This document shows positions 23,132 through 36,307 of a stretch of DNA of 64,000 bases, piece by piece (the stretch's first letter is position 1; each line of letters opens with the position of its first letter). The translations under genes and the position numbers were made by a program. The notes under the pieces were generated by a model that was not told the DNA's origin, made no database searches, and saw nothing but the letters and a program-made list of their open reading frames with translations. The DNA is from Pezizomycotina sp. ARF18 (Eukaryota > Ascomycota): the NCBI GenBank assembly GCA_002224055.1, contig AZLU01000026.1:227006-291005 (forward strand), in the 5' to 3' direction.

Positions 23132-26100
23132 ATGATGTTAACTCCTGCGAGTCGTCAATTTTCGGTGACGGTAGGTTTTTTCGTCGGCTTCCAAGGGAAG
23201 GGGATTTGGGTAGAAAGGGGGGTGTTGTTTCGTTTAATGGACAACTAAATGCTAATTGAAATCAAATTCTTTCAGTCCGAGTACGACCGTTCACGATCAG
23301 AGAAGCCTGCACAAATGTTCGTTTGACTTTCTCTCCGACAAGTTCACTTGTAGTTGTCGATGTTGCTAATGTTGAATGTTTTAAACGAAATAGTACGCGG
23401 ATAGATGACCACCCTACATTCTTCGGTGACGGCTCCCTGGCTGGGACACCCAAGCCATCGATCACGAACAAGGGTTCCGGAGTGTTATTAAAGTAGTAGA
23501 TGAGAATGTTCTGTAAGTACAAAAAAATCTTCGGTAAATTGAAGATTGTTGTTTACCTTCCTTAGAGTGTATGGGGTGCTAATTTGTGCCGATTATTTTA
23601 TAGCATCTTCGACCCTCCCGAGCAGAACCCCATGCGAGATTCCAAAAGACGATCCTGGGCCCGCAAGGCAAGAAGGTGAAAGACATGAGGTCGGTTTCGA
23701 CAGGGTCTTCGACCGAGAACGCGACCCAGGCGGAAGTGTACGACGCCACGTCGAGGAACCTGTTGGACAGCGTGCTCGACGTTAAATGCGACCGTGTTCG
23801 CGTACGGTGCTACTGGGTGCGGGAAGACGCACACTATCTCGTAAGCATTCATTTTTACACCCGTAGTTTTGTAGAAGGGATGTTTTTTTGTAATGGGTTT
23901 TTACAGGGGGACGAACAAGATCCGCGGTATCATTTTTTGACGATGGAAGAGCTGTTCGCGAGGATCAACGGCTATCTTCGGAGAAATCGATCGAGCTTAC
24001 GCTTTCGTACTTGAAATCTACAACGAAACCATTAGAGATCTGCTTGACCTCTGGGCAGCAACGTGAAAGGAGGCCTAGCTCTGAGGGAAGACCAGAACAA
24101 ACATCTCCGTTCACGGGCTTCGACGCATCGGCCGGCGAACGTTCAAGAAGTTATGGAGATGATCGTGCAAGGGAATACCAACAGGACGATGTCCCCGACG
24201 GAAAGCGAACGCTACCTCTCGCGGTCGCACGCGGTTTTGCAAGTAAATGTTATTCAGAAGACAGGACCGCCGGCCTTTCGGAAGACCACATGGCATCTAC
24301 GCTGTCAATCATCGATTTGGCCGGTAGCGAGAGGGCATCTGTGACTAAGAAACAGAGAGAGCGTCTGTTGGAAGTGCCAACATCAACAGGTCCCTCCTCG
24401 CTCTCGGAAACTGCATCAACGCCCTGTGCGACCCTGCGAAGAAGAACCACGTCCTTACAGAGATTCGAAGCTCACCCGCCTTTTGAAATTCTCCCTCGGT
24501 GGTAATGTAAGACGTCATGATCGTCTGCGTTTCGCCTTCCAGCCAGCACTACGACGAAACGCACAATACCCTGAAGTACGCTGACAGGGCCAAGAACATC
24601 AAGACCAAGGTCTCGAGGACATGATCAACGTCAACAGGCACGTCAGCCCAGTACGTCAGGCCATCTTCGATCTCCAGAACGAGGTTGCGGACCTCAAGAA
24701 GAGGCTCGGGGAGCTACGAGGGAAGCTATGAACAAGTTGAACGAAACAGCAATCTCTCGCGATGCTGCCATGAAGGAAGGCATCCGGAGGATTAGGGCTG
24801 CCTTTGACTGTCGAACGAGAAGCAAGAAGAAGCTCAAGTTTACGCTCAGCATACGCCTTATGGAACGACGCATTGCTACGATCAAAAGCGTGGATGCAGG
24901 CGTACGATGCATGTTCGGTTACGGGGAGAGTGTTCAGAAAGCTTGGCCACGATATCGTCAATCTGCCGACGGCGTTTTGAAAGAGCTGAGAGAAAAGGAC
25001 GGCTCGAGCAGGATCTTCACAAGGAGCAGTGGGATCAGGCTATCGATTCGGCTCTGCGAACTTCCACCCAGACCCTAATGAGCGTCGACGGTGGCGCGAG
25101 CGAGCTCGACATTGAAGCGCTTACTAGGGAGGCTCATTCTCTGAAGGCAGCTGGCGAGAGGATATCCTCGCTGACGTCGAGCGAAGAAGCGAAGCAGCTT
25201 CCGTGGAATCTCTCACGAAGGCCCATTTCCAAGCTATCATCGCGCTCTCTCAGCTTCGTGATATGAGCCCGAGCAGGCGCGTCGGAGGTGTCTTGCCCTG
25301 TCTAACGTTATCCAGGCATGCACCGACGCCACTAGCCAGGTTGTTAAGCGAACGGGGAGCTCATGGGAATCGACATACGTACCGACGCCGAAGAAGAGAA
25401 ACCTGTCGAACGCCTTTTTCATGTCGCCAATCAGAAGCAGTCGCACTCGACGTCTCGATTATGACGGGCATCCCGATGTCGCCGCACAAAAACGGCACGC
25501 GAGGTCTTTTCAAGGTGGGAACCCCGGGAAGCGCGGCGTTCAGTCCGCAAGACTACGCCCAAGAAGAAACAGGTCAGGTGCATGAGGATGTTGAGGACAA
25601 CGAGGGGAAGAGCAAGAGCAAGGCTGAACCCAAGCCGTCGTCTTCGGTTTCACGGAAGCTGCTGTTCTCCGAGGAAGCTCAGGCGGAGCAGGACCTTGCG
25701 TCCGCAGACCTGACGACAGCTCACCGGTCGGGCCGCACGCCTCCGGTGAGATCCACGCCGACGCTGGAGCCGGACTGGACGAGCCTGCGCGAAGACCGGT
25801 TCTCATCGGCGCCTCCAATCCGCAACAGTCGCATGGCTATCGGTTTCCTGTCCAAGAGGCAACTGATGCAGATGACGCTAATNNNNNNNNNNNNNNNNNN
25901 NNNNNNNNNNNNNNNNNNNNNNNNNNNNNNNNNNNNNNNNNNNNNNNNNNNNNNNNNNNNNNNNNNNNNNNNNNNNNNNNNNNNNNNNNNNNNNNNNNNN
26001 NNNNNNNNNNNNNNNNNNNNNNNNNNNNNNNNNNNNNNNNNNNNNNNNNNNNNNNNNNNNNNNNNNNNNNNNNNNNNNNNNNNNNNNNNNNNNNNNNNNN

Positions 26101-26819
26101 NNNNNNNNNNNNNNNNNNNNNNNNNNNNNNNNNNNNNNNNNNNNNNNNNNNNNNNNNNNNNNNNNNNNNNNNNNNNNNNNNNNNNNNNNNNNNNNNNNNN
26201 NNNNNNNNNNNNNNNNNNNNNNNNNNNNNNNNNNNNNNNNNNNNNNNNNNNNNNNNNNNNNNNNNNNNNNNNNNNNNNNNNNNNNNNNNNNNNNNNNNNN
26301 NNNNNNNNNNNNNNNNNNNNNNNNNNNNNNNNNNNNNNNNNNNNNNNNNNNNNNNNNNNNNNNNNNNNNNNNNNNNNNNNNNNNNNNNNNNNNNNNNNNN
26401 NNNNNNNNNNNNNNNNNNNNNNNNNNNNNNNNNNNNNNNNNNNNNNNNNNNNNNNNNNNNNNNNNNNNNNNNNNNNNNNNNNNNNNNNNNNNNNNNNNNN
26501 TTAAGCGCTCGTCTGCGCCGCAGCGCCAGAACGCGCCTCCTTCTCCGGTTTGCAGCGACCACCGCAGCGCAGAGGCCAAGCGGAGAAGCCCTCCGCCCAG
26601 ATCCCCCGAAGGAAACAAAAACGGACCAAGGAGAAACGTGAAGCCTGAGAGGGACAGCAACGCCAAGCCCGTAGCGCTGTCCCGAGGTCCCAGGCGCTCA
26701 TCATGAAGACCTCCTCCGCGGCGAGCAAACAGGCGGCTGACCATCAACGAGCAGACTGCTGAGCAGATCCTCCAGATGGCGACAACCCCGAAGGCATGTC
26801 GGCACCCCCGATCAGGTAG
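23132..26819 (+). CDS. Kinesin-8 family motor (Kip3/Klp5-Klp6 type)
   Basis: Plus-end microtubule motor and depolymerase of the kinesin-8 type, acting in spindle length control and nuclear positioning. The N-terminus [14 protein letters not shown] is followed by an intron (23171-23275) and by [10 protein letters not shown]. The motor domain continues with the segment that ends in the P-loop at 23.8 kb, the [12 protein letters not shown] segment (24.0 kb), switch I region (24.2 kb), switch II ([12 protein letters not shown], 24.3 kb), [16 protein letters not shown] and the neck region near 24.6 kb. A coiled-coil/neck region and a long Ser/Pro/Lys-rich tail follow. A gap of N (25883-26500) removes part of the tail. 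The stop is at 26819. The early insertion before the P-loop with a Pro/Arg-rich loop ([14 protein letters not shown]) is typical of kinesin-8. Numerous frame changes are required. Confidence 0.88.
25883..26500. other. Assembly gap (618 N)
   Basis: Run of N inside the tail-coding part of the kinesin gene. The sequence on both sides is GC-rich and coding-like. Length may be an estimate by the scaffolder. Confidence 0.99.
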
Positions 26820-28104
26820 AACCGTAAGGTCGACAATACGACCGATTATGTCGCTATCACTACCGCCGCGAGAACAGGAAGTGAACAGCTTTCCTTATCT
26901 TATATATTAGCCCTTTCCTATACGTTGTTTTCTTTTCGTTTAAAGCCGCATTGACAAAGAAGCATTTTCTATTGCATTCATGTCTCTATCGTTCATAATT
27001 CATCCTTTCATCGTAACTTTTATATCCTCCTTTTCATAGGTTTTCTAATCCTTTTCCATAGTTTTTACTGCTTGCGTTGTGTTTTTTTACTTTCCTAATG
27101 ACCCCATTCACCTTTTCTTTGCCTATCGAAAAACAAACACAACAGAATGCATTTTTACTCAAACTAAAGGATTAAAAAGCCGACTGTTCTAAGCGGTCCA
27201 TCCTTTTCTCCAAACATCTTTCCTGTGTTTTTAAAATTATATATCTTAAGTATGAAGGCGTTGTAACTTTCCTTTTGTCTCTTTTTTTTTTCTGTGTTAT
27301 TGATAACTCTTTACTTTTGTACATACGTCTTCTCTTTCTTCGACTGTGATTTCAAACTATAGGGGGTGCAGGTGTACTACTAGCAAGAATGGATTTTTTC
27401 ATCATTTTTCTTTTTATTGATACTTATTTGAATACTTGATCTGAACCATGTATCGATGAAGTAGGAGTGATGAAGTTGATGTTTTAATGTCCGTGACCAT
27501 GTGATCCTTTTTTTAACATGGAGCATCCTCGACGTATTTCCGGCATGCGCATATGCACGATTACGTCTTTTCCACAAGCGCCATAGCTTTCGGCAGGGGG
27601 AAATCCCGACAACCAAAGAGTCCTGCCACGTTCGTAATGTTTAGCTAGCCTGGGTGTGCTCCATGATGCCTTCCGCCAACATTTACTACGACGTCGTTCA
27701 TACATATTCCTTATCTTTAATATCCCTTTCAATCCACAATTTCTTTTAAAACCCTTTCTGACGTTGTAATGCTCTTATTAACAGGTAGTTATTTATTATA
27801 TCATACGATTCTCAAAATATAAAAATAGGGGTCGTGCTTTTTTGTTCTCTCAAGACTAGCTCCTGCTATAAAGAGCTTACGAATGTTTGATAGCAGAAGA
27901 AGCTGGTCGAGATAAACTGTAGCGACATTGATAGGCAGCTGCCCCACTAGACCCACAAACCACCCACCACTGCTACTTATTTGAACGACAGCTTCCCCCC
28001 ACCAAGCTTGATTTCTTTCTTTCTCAATTGCAGGATTACTTCAATCCAAGGGGAAAAACATAGAGTTCAAAAATAATAGAAATAAGAGAGAGAAAATAGC
28101 AGCA
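26820..28104. other. Intergenic region between kinesin and malic enzyme genes
   Basis: T-rich 3' region after the kinesin stop, then a moderately balanced section at 27.4-27.7 kb with two overlapping minus-strand frames that show no domain. The last 250 bp, pyrimidine-rich, likely include the promoter and leader of the malic enzyme gene. Confidence 0.45.
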
Positions 28105-30047
28105 ATGCGACCCTTATATCACGGCGACACGGGTTTAAACCCTTCCGGCTTCACCAGGACCGCAGACCGCGTCGCCCGTCAATTCCTCGACCCGCTAGCA
28201 GACGCCCTCCCGAGCGCGGACACTCGGCCTCACCATCATGGCCCGCTACACCACTCAACACAAAGAGACCAATGGACTGCGCCCTCGTTGGTAAAGCGCT
28301 CCTCTACTCTTCTTTTTTCAACAAAGGCTCCGCATTCAGCCTCGAAGAACGGCAAGAATTCCTGATCGACGGCCTCCTCCTCTCGCCGTCTCCTCGCTAG
28401 AAGAACAAGTAGGCGCGCATACGGACAATTCAAAGAACTCGAAACACCAATATTACAAAACGCTTTTTTACAGAGTTTGAGAGATCAGAATGAGGTGTTG
28501 TTTTATAAACTCGTTTCGGAGCATTTAACGGAGATGATGAGCGTTATTTATACGCCTACGGAAGGGGAAGCGATAGAGAAGTATTCGCACATGTTTAGAC
28601 GGCCGGAAGGGTGTTTTTTTAACTGTTAATGAGAAGGAGAAGGTGCGTGATGTTTTGGCGAGGTGGGGAATGAGGATGAGATTGATTATATTGTCGTTTC
28701 GGATGGTGAGGAGATTTTGGGATTGGGATCAGGGTGTTGGTGGGATTGGATTAGTTCGGCGAAACTTGTGCTGATGACGCTGTGCGCTGGTATTCATCCT
28801 AATCGGACGCTACGGTCGTTTTGGACTGTGGGACTGATAATGAGAGCCTACGGAATGATGAGTTGTATTTGGGACTACGACAACCCCGCGTGCGAGGGAA
28901 GGAGTACGATGAGTTTTTGGACATTTTTGTGCAATCCGTCAAAGAACTCTTTCCGAAGGCGTATTTGCACTTCGAAGACTTCGGACTATCCAACGCGAGG
29001 AGACTGTTGGATATATACAGGCCGCAACTAGCGTGCTTCAACGACGACATTCAGGGAACAGGAGCGGTTACTCTAGCGGCGATAATGTCTGCGGTAATGG
29101 TTTGTAAGATGAAACTGTCGGATATACGCATGGTCATATTCGGCGCTGGATCCGCGGGGACTGGTATAGCGGACCAGGTACGGGATGCGATAGCGGAGCT
29201 TGAAGGTGTGAATAAATCTGAAGCGTCGGAGAGGATATGGTTGGTTGATAAACAGGATTACTACTATCGTCGATGGGAGATAAGCTTACGGACGGGCAAA
29301 AGTCGTACGCGAAGGATGAGGAGGAGTGTGGTGACCTTGTGGAGATTATAGCGAGGGTTAAGCCGCATGTGCTTATTGGGACGTCGACGAAACCGAAGGC
29401 TTTTACGGAGGGTGTTGTGAGGGAGATGTGTAGGCATGTTGAGAGGCCGATTATTTTTCCTTTGTCGAATCCGACGAGGTGCATGAAGCGGATCGAAGGA
29501 TATTAATGAGTGGTCGGGGGGGAAAGCGCTTATTACGACGGGGAGCCCGTTTTCCGCCGGTGGAGTATGAGGGGAGGAAGTATATTGTCGGTAAGTGCAA
29601 AGCAAGCTCGTTTTATTTACTATTTGGGTGCTAATAGTGGCTACGATGTTTATAGCTGAATGTAACAACTCCTGCTGCTTCCCCGGAATCGGTCTGGGTT
29701 GCGTCCTCTCCCGCGCCTCGCACCTAACGGACGGCATGCTCGTCGCCGCCGTTAAAGCGCTGGCGGATATGTCGCCCGCGCTCGAGGATCCCGATAAGGG
29801 TTTACTTCCGGACGTGGAGGACGTACGGTTGATAAGCACGAACCTCGCTATGGCTGTTATTAAGAAGGCGGTCGAGGATAAGGTGGCTAGGGTGAACGAC
29901 ATACCCGTCGACAACGATGACAGGTTAAGGCGCTGGGTGGTAGATCAAATGTGGAAGCCGGAGTATAGGCCGTTGAGGAAGGTGGAGTTTGCGAAGGCTT
30001 CGAGGGCGGCGAAGGATCAGGTTGGGCCGAAAGGTCGGGGAGGCTAA
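28105..30047 (+). CDS. NAD-dependent malic enzyme
   Basis: Decarboxylates malate to pyruvate with NAD(P); the fungal enzyme of this type is usually mitochondrial. Residues in order: EERQEF-like N-terminal part near 28.35 kb, the N-terminal malic domain with MMSVIYTPTEGEAIEKYSH (28.54 kb), VVSDGEEILG (28.69 kb), LRNDELYLG (28.84 kb), the metal-binding segment CFNDDIQGTGAVTL (29.04 kb) and the nucleotide-binding VIFGAGSAGTGIAD (29.14 kb). Then come PHVLIGTSTKPKAF and PLSNPT (29.36-29.48 kb). An intron at 29591-29656 (gtaagt..tatag) splits the C-terminal domain, which resumes with NNSCCFPGIGLGCVLSRA and ends at 30047. Frame changes occur in the first 350 bp, near 28.62, 28.72, 28.81, 29.25 and 29.49 kb. 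Length (about 590 residues) is normal. Confidence 0.93.
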
Positions 30048-31148
30048 TAAGCCTTCGCATTTTTTATTTTATTTTTTTTTTTGTTGTATGGATGGTCCAT
30101 ATTGTCCTCCTCTTGGACGGTTTGACATATTATATGCTTCTTTTGAGTTAAGAGGCGGCATTGTTGTTATTTTTGTTATATTTTTGTTTTATATTTCATT
30201 TTTGGTTTCTAGATCGGTTCATAGATTGAACCAGAACATTGCGCAACGATATACCAATGTTATTGCGATCAGTTCCGTGACGTTTCACAGTAAACGTCGT
30301 TTCGCGATACGCCAAACATTTTCAGCGGCTCGCGATCCAAAACGTTGAGGTACAAGCATTCTAAACCGGTCGGATTTGCTTCGCCGTTCGTAAGCGACCA
30401 GCGCTTTGAGAGTCACTAACGGCCTTCCCCTAGGTTCTGGAGGGCTGTGCTACTGACTTCGCTATGAGCTCACTAAACCTCTATAGTATCCACCCTGGAC
30501 TTGGCAGGGGAGGAGCGGTGCAAATCGAGAACCTGCTTTGTGCATTAATTGCTAGTGGCCCTTAGTGCGAAGTAGGGCAATAATGTGCCATTTTGTAATG
30601 ACGAGGCTGACCCACGGCTTATTCGTGGGAGGAAAGTGAGAAAAGACGTATGATATGATTATGAGACTCATAACATTTCAAACTGCTTCTTTTCCTACTT
30701 CAACAAAGACCGAAGGAAAGCCTTTCCCGCCAGGGCTTTTAAGTACCTTTTCTAGGAAAATATCCTGTGGCTATATTTCTAAATATCATAGGAGTCGCTC
30801 TATTCTGCCTATTAATCCTTTTTCTTCGTTCTATTCTATTTTGTATTTATAATATTGCTCCGACGGTTTCTCGGTTTTCTCACCATTCGAAGAATCTCTT
30901 AACCTCGTTTCAGCCCGCTATAATAATATAAAAAAGAACGGCAAAAGTCCCTCACGATTACGGAGCCTCATTTTGGAGTGGAGAGAGACAGCGTCATAGC
31001 GAAGCGACACCAATAAAAAGAGTAAAACGGTGATCACAAGAGTTCGAGAAAGCATACAAGTACGACAAACGATCCGAAGCAGGCGCTGGTAGAGAGGTCT
31101 GGTGTAGGAGAAGACATATTACCTTTCTTAAATCCTTTACACTTTTGA
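30048..31148. other. Intergenic region between malic enzyme and annexin genes
   Basis: No gene supported. A perfect six-base-stem hairpin (cccacg/cgtggg) lies at 30611-30630 in a GC-balanced stretch (30.2-30.65 kb) that could hold a non-coding RNA or a decayed element, but none was recognised. Confidence 0.45.
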
Positions 31149-32945
31149 ATGTCCTGGCAGCAATGGAACAACGGACCGCCGCCGGGCGGCCAAGGTTACA
31201 ACCAGTACGGTCAGAACCCTCAGTGGGGCGGGCAGAGCGGCCCCCCTCCTCCGCAGCAGAATTACTACCAGAACGGACCGCCGCACCAACAGCAGCAACA
31301 GCAGCGGCCGTACGGCCCGATTCTTACGGCCAACCGTTGCCGCCGCCGAACCAGCAGTATCCTCCTCCTAATCAGGGTTACCCTCCTAATGGCCCGCCAC
31401 TCAGCAATTACCGTATAATCAACCTCCCTATCAACCACCGTACAATCAACAACCCTATCAGCAACCGTACCAGCAACCATACCAACAACCACCGCCGCGG
31501 CAGGACCACCTGGAGTTCCTTATGGGCAACCTCCTCCCAACATAGCGCCGCGCGGTTATGTTGACAATGCGCAAGCACAGAAAGATGCGGAAAGAATATG
31601 GAAGGCTTGCCAGACTAAGCGCTTCTCTATTACGTCTGCGATGTCAACAGGTGTGTTCTCAAAGCCGTTCTGCATGAATTTTCACCAAACCGTTTTTGAT
31701 TTCTTATTTAGCCTATGATATACCGGCTTCGTGTGCGATTTTGAAACACTAACTAGTATCATTCTTGAATAGGTACCAACTCCAAGGACGCGAAACTAAT
31801 ACACGTCTTCGCGAACCGGTCATCAACCCAAATCAACGAAATCCGGCGGGTCTTCCCGAACGTATCGCACGGCCGCAAGCTGGTTGACATTATCGACAAG
31901 GAGACCTCGGGAAACTTCAAGACGGCACTGCACGCCGTCGCCCTCGGCCAGGCCGAATCGGAAGCCTGGTGGGTATACAGCGCCGTCAAGGGCATAGGGA
32001 CCCGCGAGTCGCTACTCACCGAAGCAATCTTCGGCCGCACGAACGCGGAGATGCAGGCCATGAAGGACGCGTACCTGCAGAACTACGGCGAGAGTTTAGA
32101 AAAAGCTGTCCGGGGAGACCTCTCGCTAAAGACGGAGACGCTGTTCGAGTTCGGCATGCAAGGGCGGATGGACGACCACGCGCAGATCCGCCGGATAAAG
32201 TATCCAAGGACGCTGAGGCGCTGTACACGGCGCTGGAGAAGAAGTGGAGCACGGACGAGATCACCGTCTGCCAGATATTCGCGCAGAGCAGCCCCGCGCA
32301 TTTGCGCAACGTGACTACGGCGTATAACAACGCGAAGAAGTCAGACCTTAGGGCCGTGGTAAAAAGGAAGTTTACGGGGCATATGGTACGTATTTTTAAA
32401 ACCTCTCACCTATTTCAATTGTAGACAATCTCTAATAATAATTATTAATGGGATAAATAAAATTATAGAACCAAGTCCTCCTCTACATCCTCGACGGAGC
32501 CCTCGGCAAGATAGAGCGCGACGCCCGACTACTCGAAGATTCCATGAAGGGTATGGGGACGAAGGATGACCCCTATCGCCCGCCTGGTCCGTGTCCACTG
32601 GGACAAATCGTACCTGTGGGAGGTCAAGCAGGCGTACGCCAAGATATTCCACAAGGACCTCGTTACGAGGATAAGAGGGGACACGAGCGGGGACTACATG
32701 AGGCTGCTGGTGGCGCTGGCGGAGTCGGACGGTCCCGCGCTGGTGCAGGGCAGCAGCAGGGGCAGCAGCAGGGCGCTTATGGGTACCCACCGCCGCAAAT
32801 GCAGCATCAGGGGAGCTTTCCTCCACCACAGCAGCAAGGGTTTGGCGGAGGACCGCAGCAGTACGGTAGGCCACCGCCGCCGTATGGAGGGGCTCCAGGT
32901 GGTTACGGCGGGCCGACACCGCCGCCAGGCGCACCATCGTGGTAA
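31149..32945 (+). CDS. Annexin with Gly/Pro/Gln-rich ends
   Basis: Calcium-dependent phospholipid-binding protein of the fungal annexin C type. The N-terminus (about 140 residues, 31149-31550) is rich in Gly, Pro, Gln, Tyr and Asn (MSWQQWNNGPPPGGQGYNQY). The annexin core starts with AQAQKDAERIWKACQTKR. Repeats follow: an intron at 31650-31773, the segment TNSKDAKLIHVFANRS, a second repeat with SAVKGIGTRESLLTEAIFGR (typical 'KGiGT' calcium loop, 31.99 kb), a third from 32.2 kb, an intron at 32385-32468 and a fourth with KGMGTKDDP and DLVTRIRGDTSGDYMRLLVAL. The C-terminus is a second Gln/Pro/Gly-rich tail (32.75-32.94 kb). Three frame changes are needed (31.32, 32.2 and 32.57 kb regions). Confidence 0.93.
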
Positions 32946-33829
32946 GGGGCCTCTATTAAGTAACACGTTGGTGATATAATGTTTCTGGTTTAATCTGTAT
33001 ATATATCTACGCGCATCTTCAAAAGAGAAACGAGGAGGAACTTTGTATAAATACGGTCAAATTGGGGGGGGGGGGGGATTCTAACCGTATCATTCTAATT
33101 TTTGCTTTTCTTTTCTTTGCTTTGGGTCAGGGAGAAAAGCAAAAATCATTCACCGTAGTTCGGAGTACTTGAGGTTTAAGGGTTGGGAATTTTTTTTTTT
33201 TTTTTTTTTCATATTTTATATTTTACTAGTAACTTTGTCTATAAGAAATCCACAGGGTTTCCAAATAATACTAAACTGCTGCGTAAGACGATCTCTAATA
33301 CTTACTCGTTGCGATGGAAGGAAGGAGATCATAATATAAAAAACTCCGCGTTGTCGTGTAGTCGAGTTATCCGCAGGAGCGACTGTAGGAAATGTAGGCT
33401 TAAAAGGTAATTACGTTGATTGCTCTGCTGGAGTATCTGGTCAGCAAATGACGGCTGGTATTGGTATGTGTTCTTCTCTGTTTCATCGCATACTCATATT
33501 GTAATTCTTTTTCTGTTGAGGCATGCACAGATACCGTCTTTATGCCTTCCGTACGATTCGCTCTGAGATTTTATATCCAGGACTTTGAAAATCGTGCAAA
33601 GGAAGATATGACGGAGCTCTATACCTCTTTTAAAATTTCCCCCATTAATGGCCTAGGAAGTATCATATGTCGAGAAGGCGCCTTTTGTTCTAGTAATAAT
33701 ATGGCCGGTTATCGCTGCTATTCTTTATTTCCACCTAGCCTCTGTTACCTTGAAGACGACGCTTAGATAGCATTATGAGTCAGGTTCGTTCGAGCGGCTA
33801 TTGCTGAATATCGGATACGCTTTCGTTGC

Positions 33830-34250
33830 AAGCGTGTATGTGGTGGGGCAGTTGACTTCTCACCTCACCTATCAGCCAAGTCAACTTAAAGGCCAATCGT
33901 TGAAATGCTAATGTGATTACTTATGACGAGGACGGTCTCAATTGTATTAGGAAGTGGTATGCAATCTGGACTTTCATGACTTTTCTTCGTGATGTATCAG
34001 TTTGCGTGTTCGTTAAACGGTTTGATTTCGTAGGACGTATCATTTTTGGAGTAACGCAGTTTATCGTTTGGCAGGTTCAAGGCAGACGATCTTTCATATC
34101 AATGGGAGTTGCCGGCTTAGATACTGGCTAGGTTGTTTATGAGCTTGTGGCTGTGCTCGCTTGCTCCTGCACGTCGGGTGTATACGGTCTCGCGGCATCC
34201 TTGGGGGTGAAGCTATGAACCCGATCGCTCCGCAGGTTAAATTAGTCTTA
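33830..34250. repeat. Degenerate repeat family, copy A
   Basis: Shares a long ordered series of blocks with copy B at 36308-36600: 'gtgatgtatcagt.tgc', 'gatttcgtaggacgt', 'tttatcgtttggc', 'aaggcagacga', 'ggctaggttgtttatgag', 'cttgctcctgc', 'gtcaggtgtatacggt', 'gcggcat', 'ccttgggggtgaag.tatgaa'. The upstream end 'cgttgaa.tgctaat.tg' is shared with copy C. Confidence 0.8.
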
Positions 34251-35039
34251 TAGGTACTCTCTTTATCTTTTATCGCGCTATTGAGTAGAGACGCCAGATA
34301 CCAACCAACTAAACTATTTAGTAATGGTGGTGAAAGGGAAAGAGAAAGGAATCGATCATCAGCTTTCTATAGATATCTTTTTCTTACAAGGATTATTGAA
34401 AAGCACAAGCGTGAAATAAAAGATTGTCGAGAATCAGTGTAGTATTATCGCTGGATCTCCTCTATTTTCGCTAAGTCATCTCGGCATTTTTCGTCAATCA
34501 ATCTAATACTCATTATGTTCCTGCTCCCAAGATTCACAGGGGTGTCGCTACGCGTAAATTAAGAAATACTAGAATACTATCTAGCCAAATTCTCCTTCGC
34601 GTTTATGGCCTGCATCATTTGCCTGGCTTTTCTGGGTGAAAGAAAAACTCGAGAGTTTGGTTCCATTGAGTTGCCTCATGCGAAAGGCCTTCATCATACC
34701 CGATAAAAGTCGAGTTAGTCGGTATATGGGGTCTTCTCTACCCATTCGCACTGTTATGAAGTTAGATTTGTTTTCCCCAAAAAAAAGGTTCGGGTTCCAT
34801 TCTGATCCGTCAAGGACCTGACTGCCGTTTCACAAATATTTGATAATCCCAAGCTGTCGGAAAAGCGTACTGATGAGAATTATGTCGGAGCACGAAATCT
34901 GATTGCGCGTTAATGAGATTATTTCTCCAGGGTTTAGGGAAGATCGGGTTTCGTTGGGGCGGGCTGTTAGTCTAATACTATCGAACTGTACCACTCTTCG
35001 AAGCATCAACTTCTTTCGCTGCGACGACGGATGCCTAAG

Positions 35040-35660
35040 TGGCTTTATCAGTTGAGTCCGTCAGAGCTCCAGGAGTATCTGGTACGATTTTATTGCGGGT
35101 TGTATCCTGCGGTCCGAGATCATCTCTTAAATATGGTCGAAACTCGAAATCAAGGTCCGCCGTTGAAGCGCTAATATGGTTATGCGCAAGCTTGGAGGAG
35201 TGTGGGTAGTAGGCTATATTTCCACGCGCACTTCTGATGGTGTCTTTTTTTTTTTTCCCTTTCTTTTTTTTTTTTTTTTTTTTTTTTTTTGTTGTGGTGC
35301 ATCGCTCAGCTTTGCCTCGCTCGTAATGCACGACTTCGTCCTACGCGATGCTTCTAAGAGAAAACCCGGTTTATCGTTTGGCGGAGCTTAAGAAAAACGA
35401 ATTTAGTATCCGCAGCGCTGTTGAGCTCTTTGGATACGGCTAGATTGCTTATGACTCTGTGTTTGCATTTGCTCGCTTCTGGTCATCTGATGTATCTGAC
35501 GAGTACAAAAGAACTTCTTGTCGAACGGCGAAGTAATATCGCTACTGACCGGGTTCTACTTTTTTGAAAATAGTTTTATGATAGATTCTCCGTCGGCATA
35601 CTATTGAGTAAACTCGCCAGTTTTAATATGCGATGATCGAATAACTTCGGTGCGTTCACA
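35040..35660. repeat. Degenerate repeat family, copy C
   Basis: Aligns with copies A and B over 'tttatcgtttggcggagctta', 'gatacggctagattgcttatga', 'gctcgcttctgg' and 'atactattgagtaaactcgccagtttt', but is more diverged and carries a T-run (35240-35290) inside. Confidence 0.65.
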
Positions 35661-36307
35661 TTGTACAATCGCTCTGTATGCGTGTAGGTAGTGTATCGGT
35701 GTCGCTGTCCTCTACGGAACTTCTTCAATGGTCTTTGTATCCCAAATTGCTTCTTGTTGTTTACTTTTACGTATGACTGTTTCGTCGAGAACGAGCACTA
35801 CCAGTTGTAATATCAGGTGGTGAACAGCCGAGTTTGGATAAGCGTTGCAGTTATCCTACATCTTTATCGTAGCTAATGTATGTGGCAGCGTTTGCGGCGT
35901 TTAAATCGATATGAAACGCGCCTGGTCCGTGAACTGTTACTCAGTGAAAGTCTTTAGATATAGCTCGGAACAACTCCATCACATGTGTAAGTATGCAAGG
36001 GCGAGACCTTAAAGATAAAAATGACTTCTATGATACAACGATCTTCTAATGAGGAGAATACTGATATATAAAGAGATCCTGCGCAATACTCTTCTAGAGA
36101 TGGCGACGTATGTACGTTGATCTGTTAGGTAGCATTATGGGACGGCATGAATCGGTTGTTGCAGAATGTTTCATACGATTGCTCGTTGGCGTGTATATGG
36201 AAAGTTCAGATGACCTTGTTACCTATAATGCGAGGTGGGACCGCATCGATTGTTGTAGTGGTAGTGGGATTGTGGCCCCGTGCCGTATCGGCCGTATTAT
36301 GTGTATG

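Noticed and set aside
27380-27732. Two overlapping minus-strand frames of about 80 codons
   Set aside because: No domain, no splice sites of note, and random-looking composition.
30600-30650. Resemblance to RNase P RNA conserved elements (ggcttat and gaggaaag)
   Set aside because: The two elements are adjacent and in the wrong order for RNase P RNA, and the rest of the structure cannot be built.
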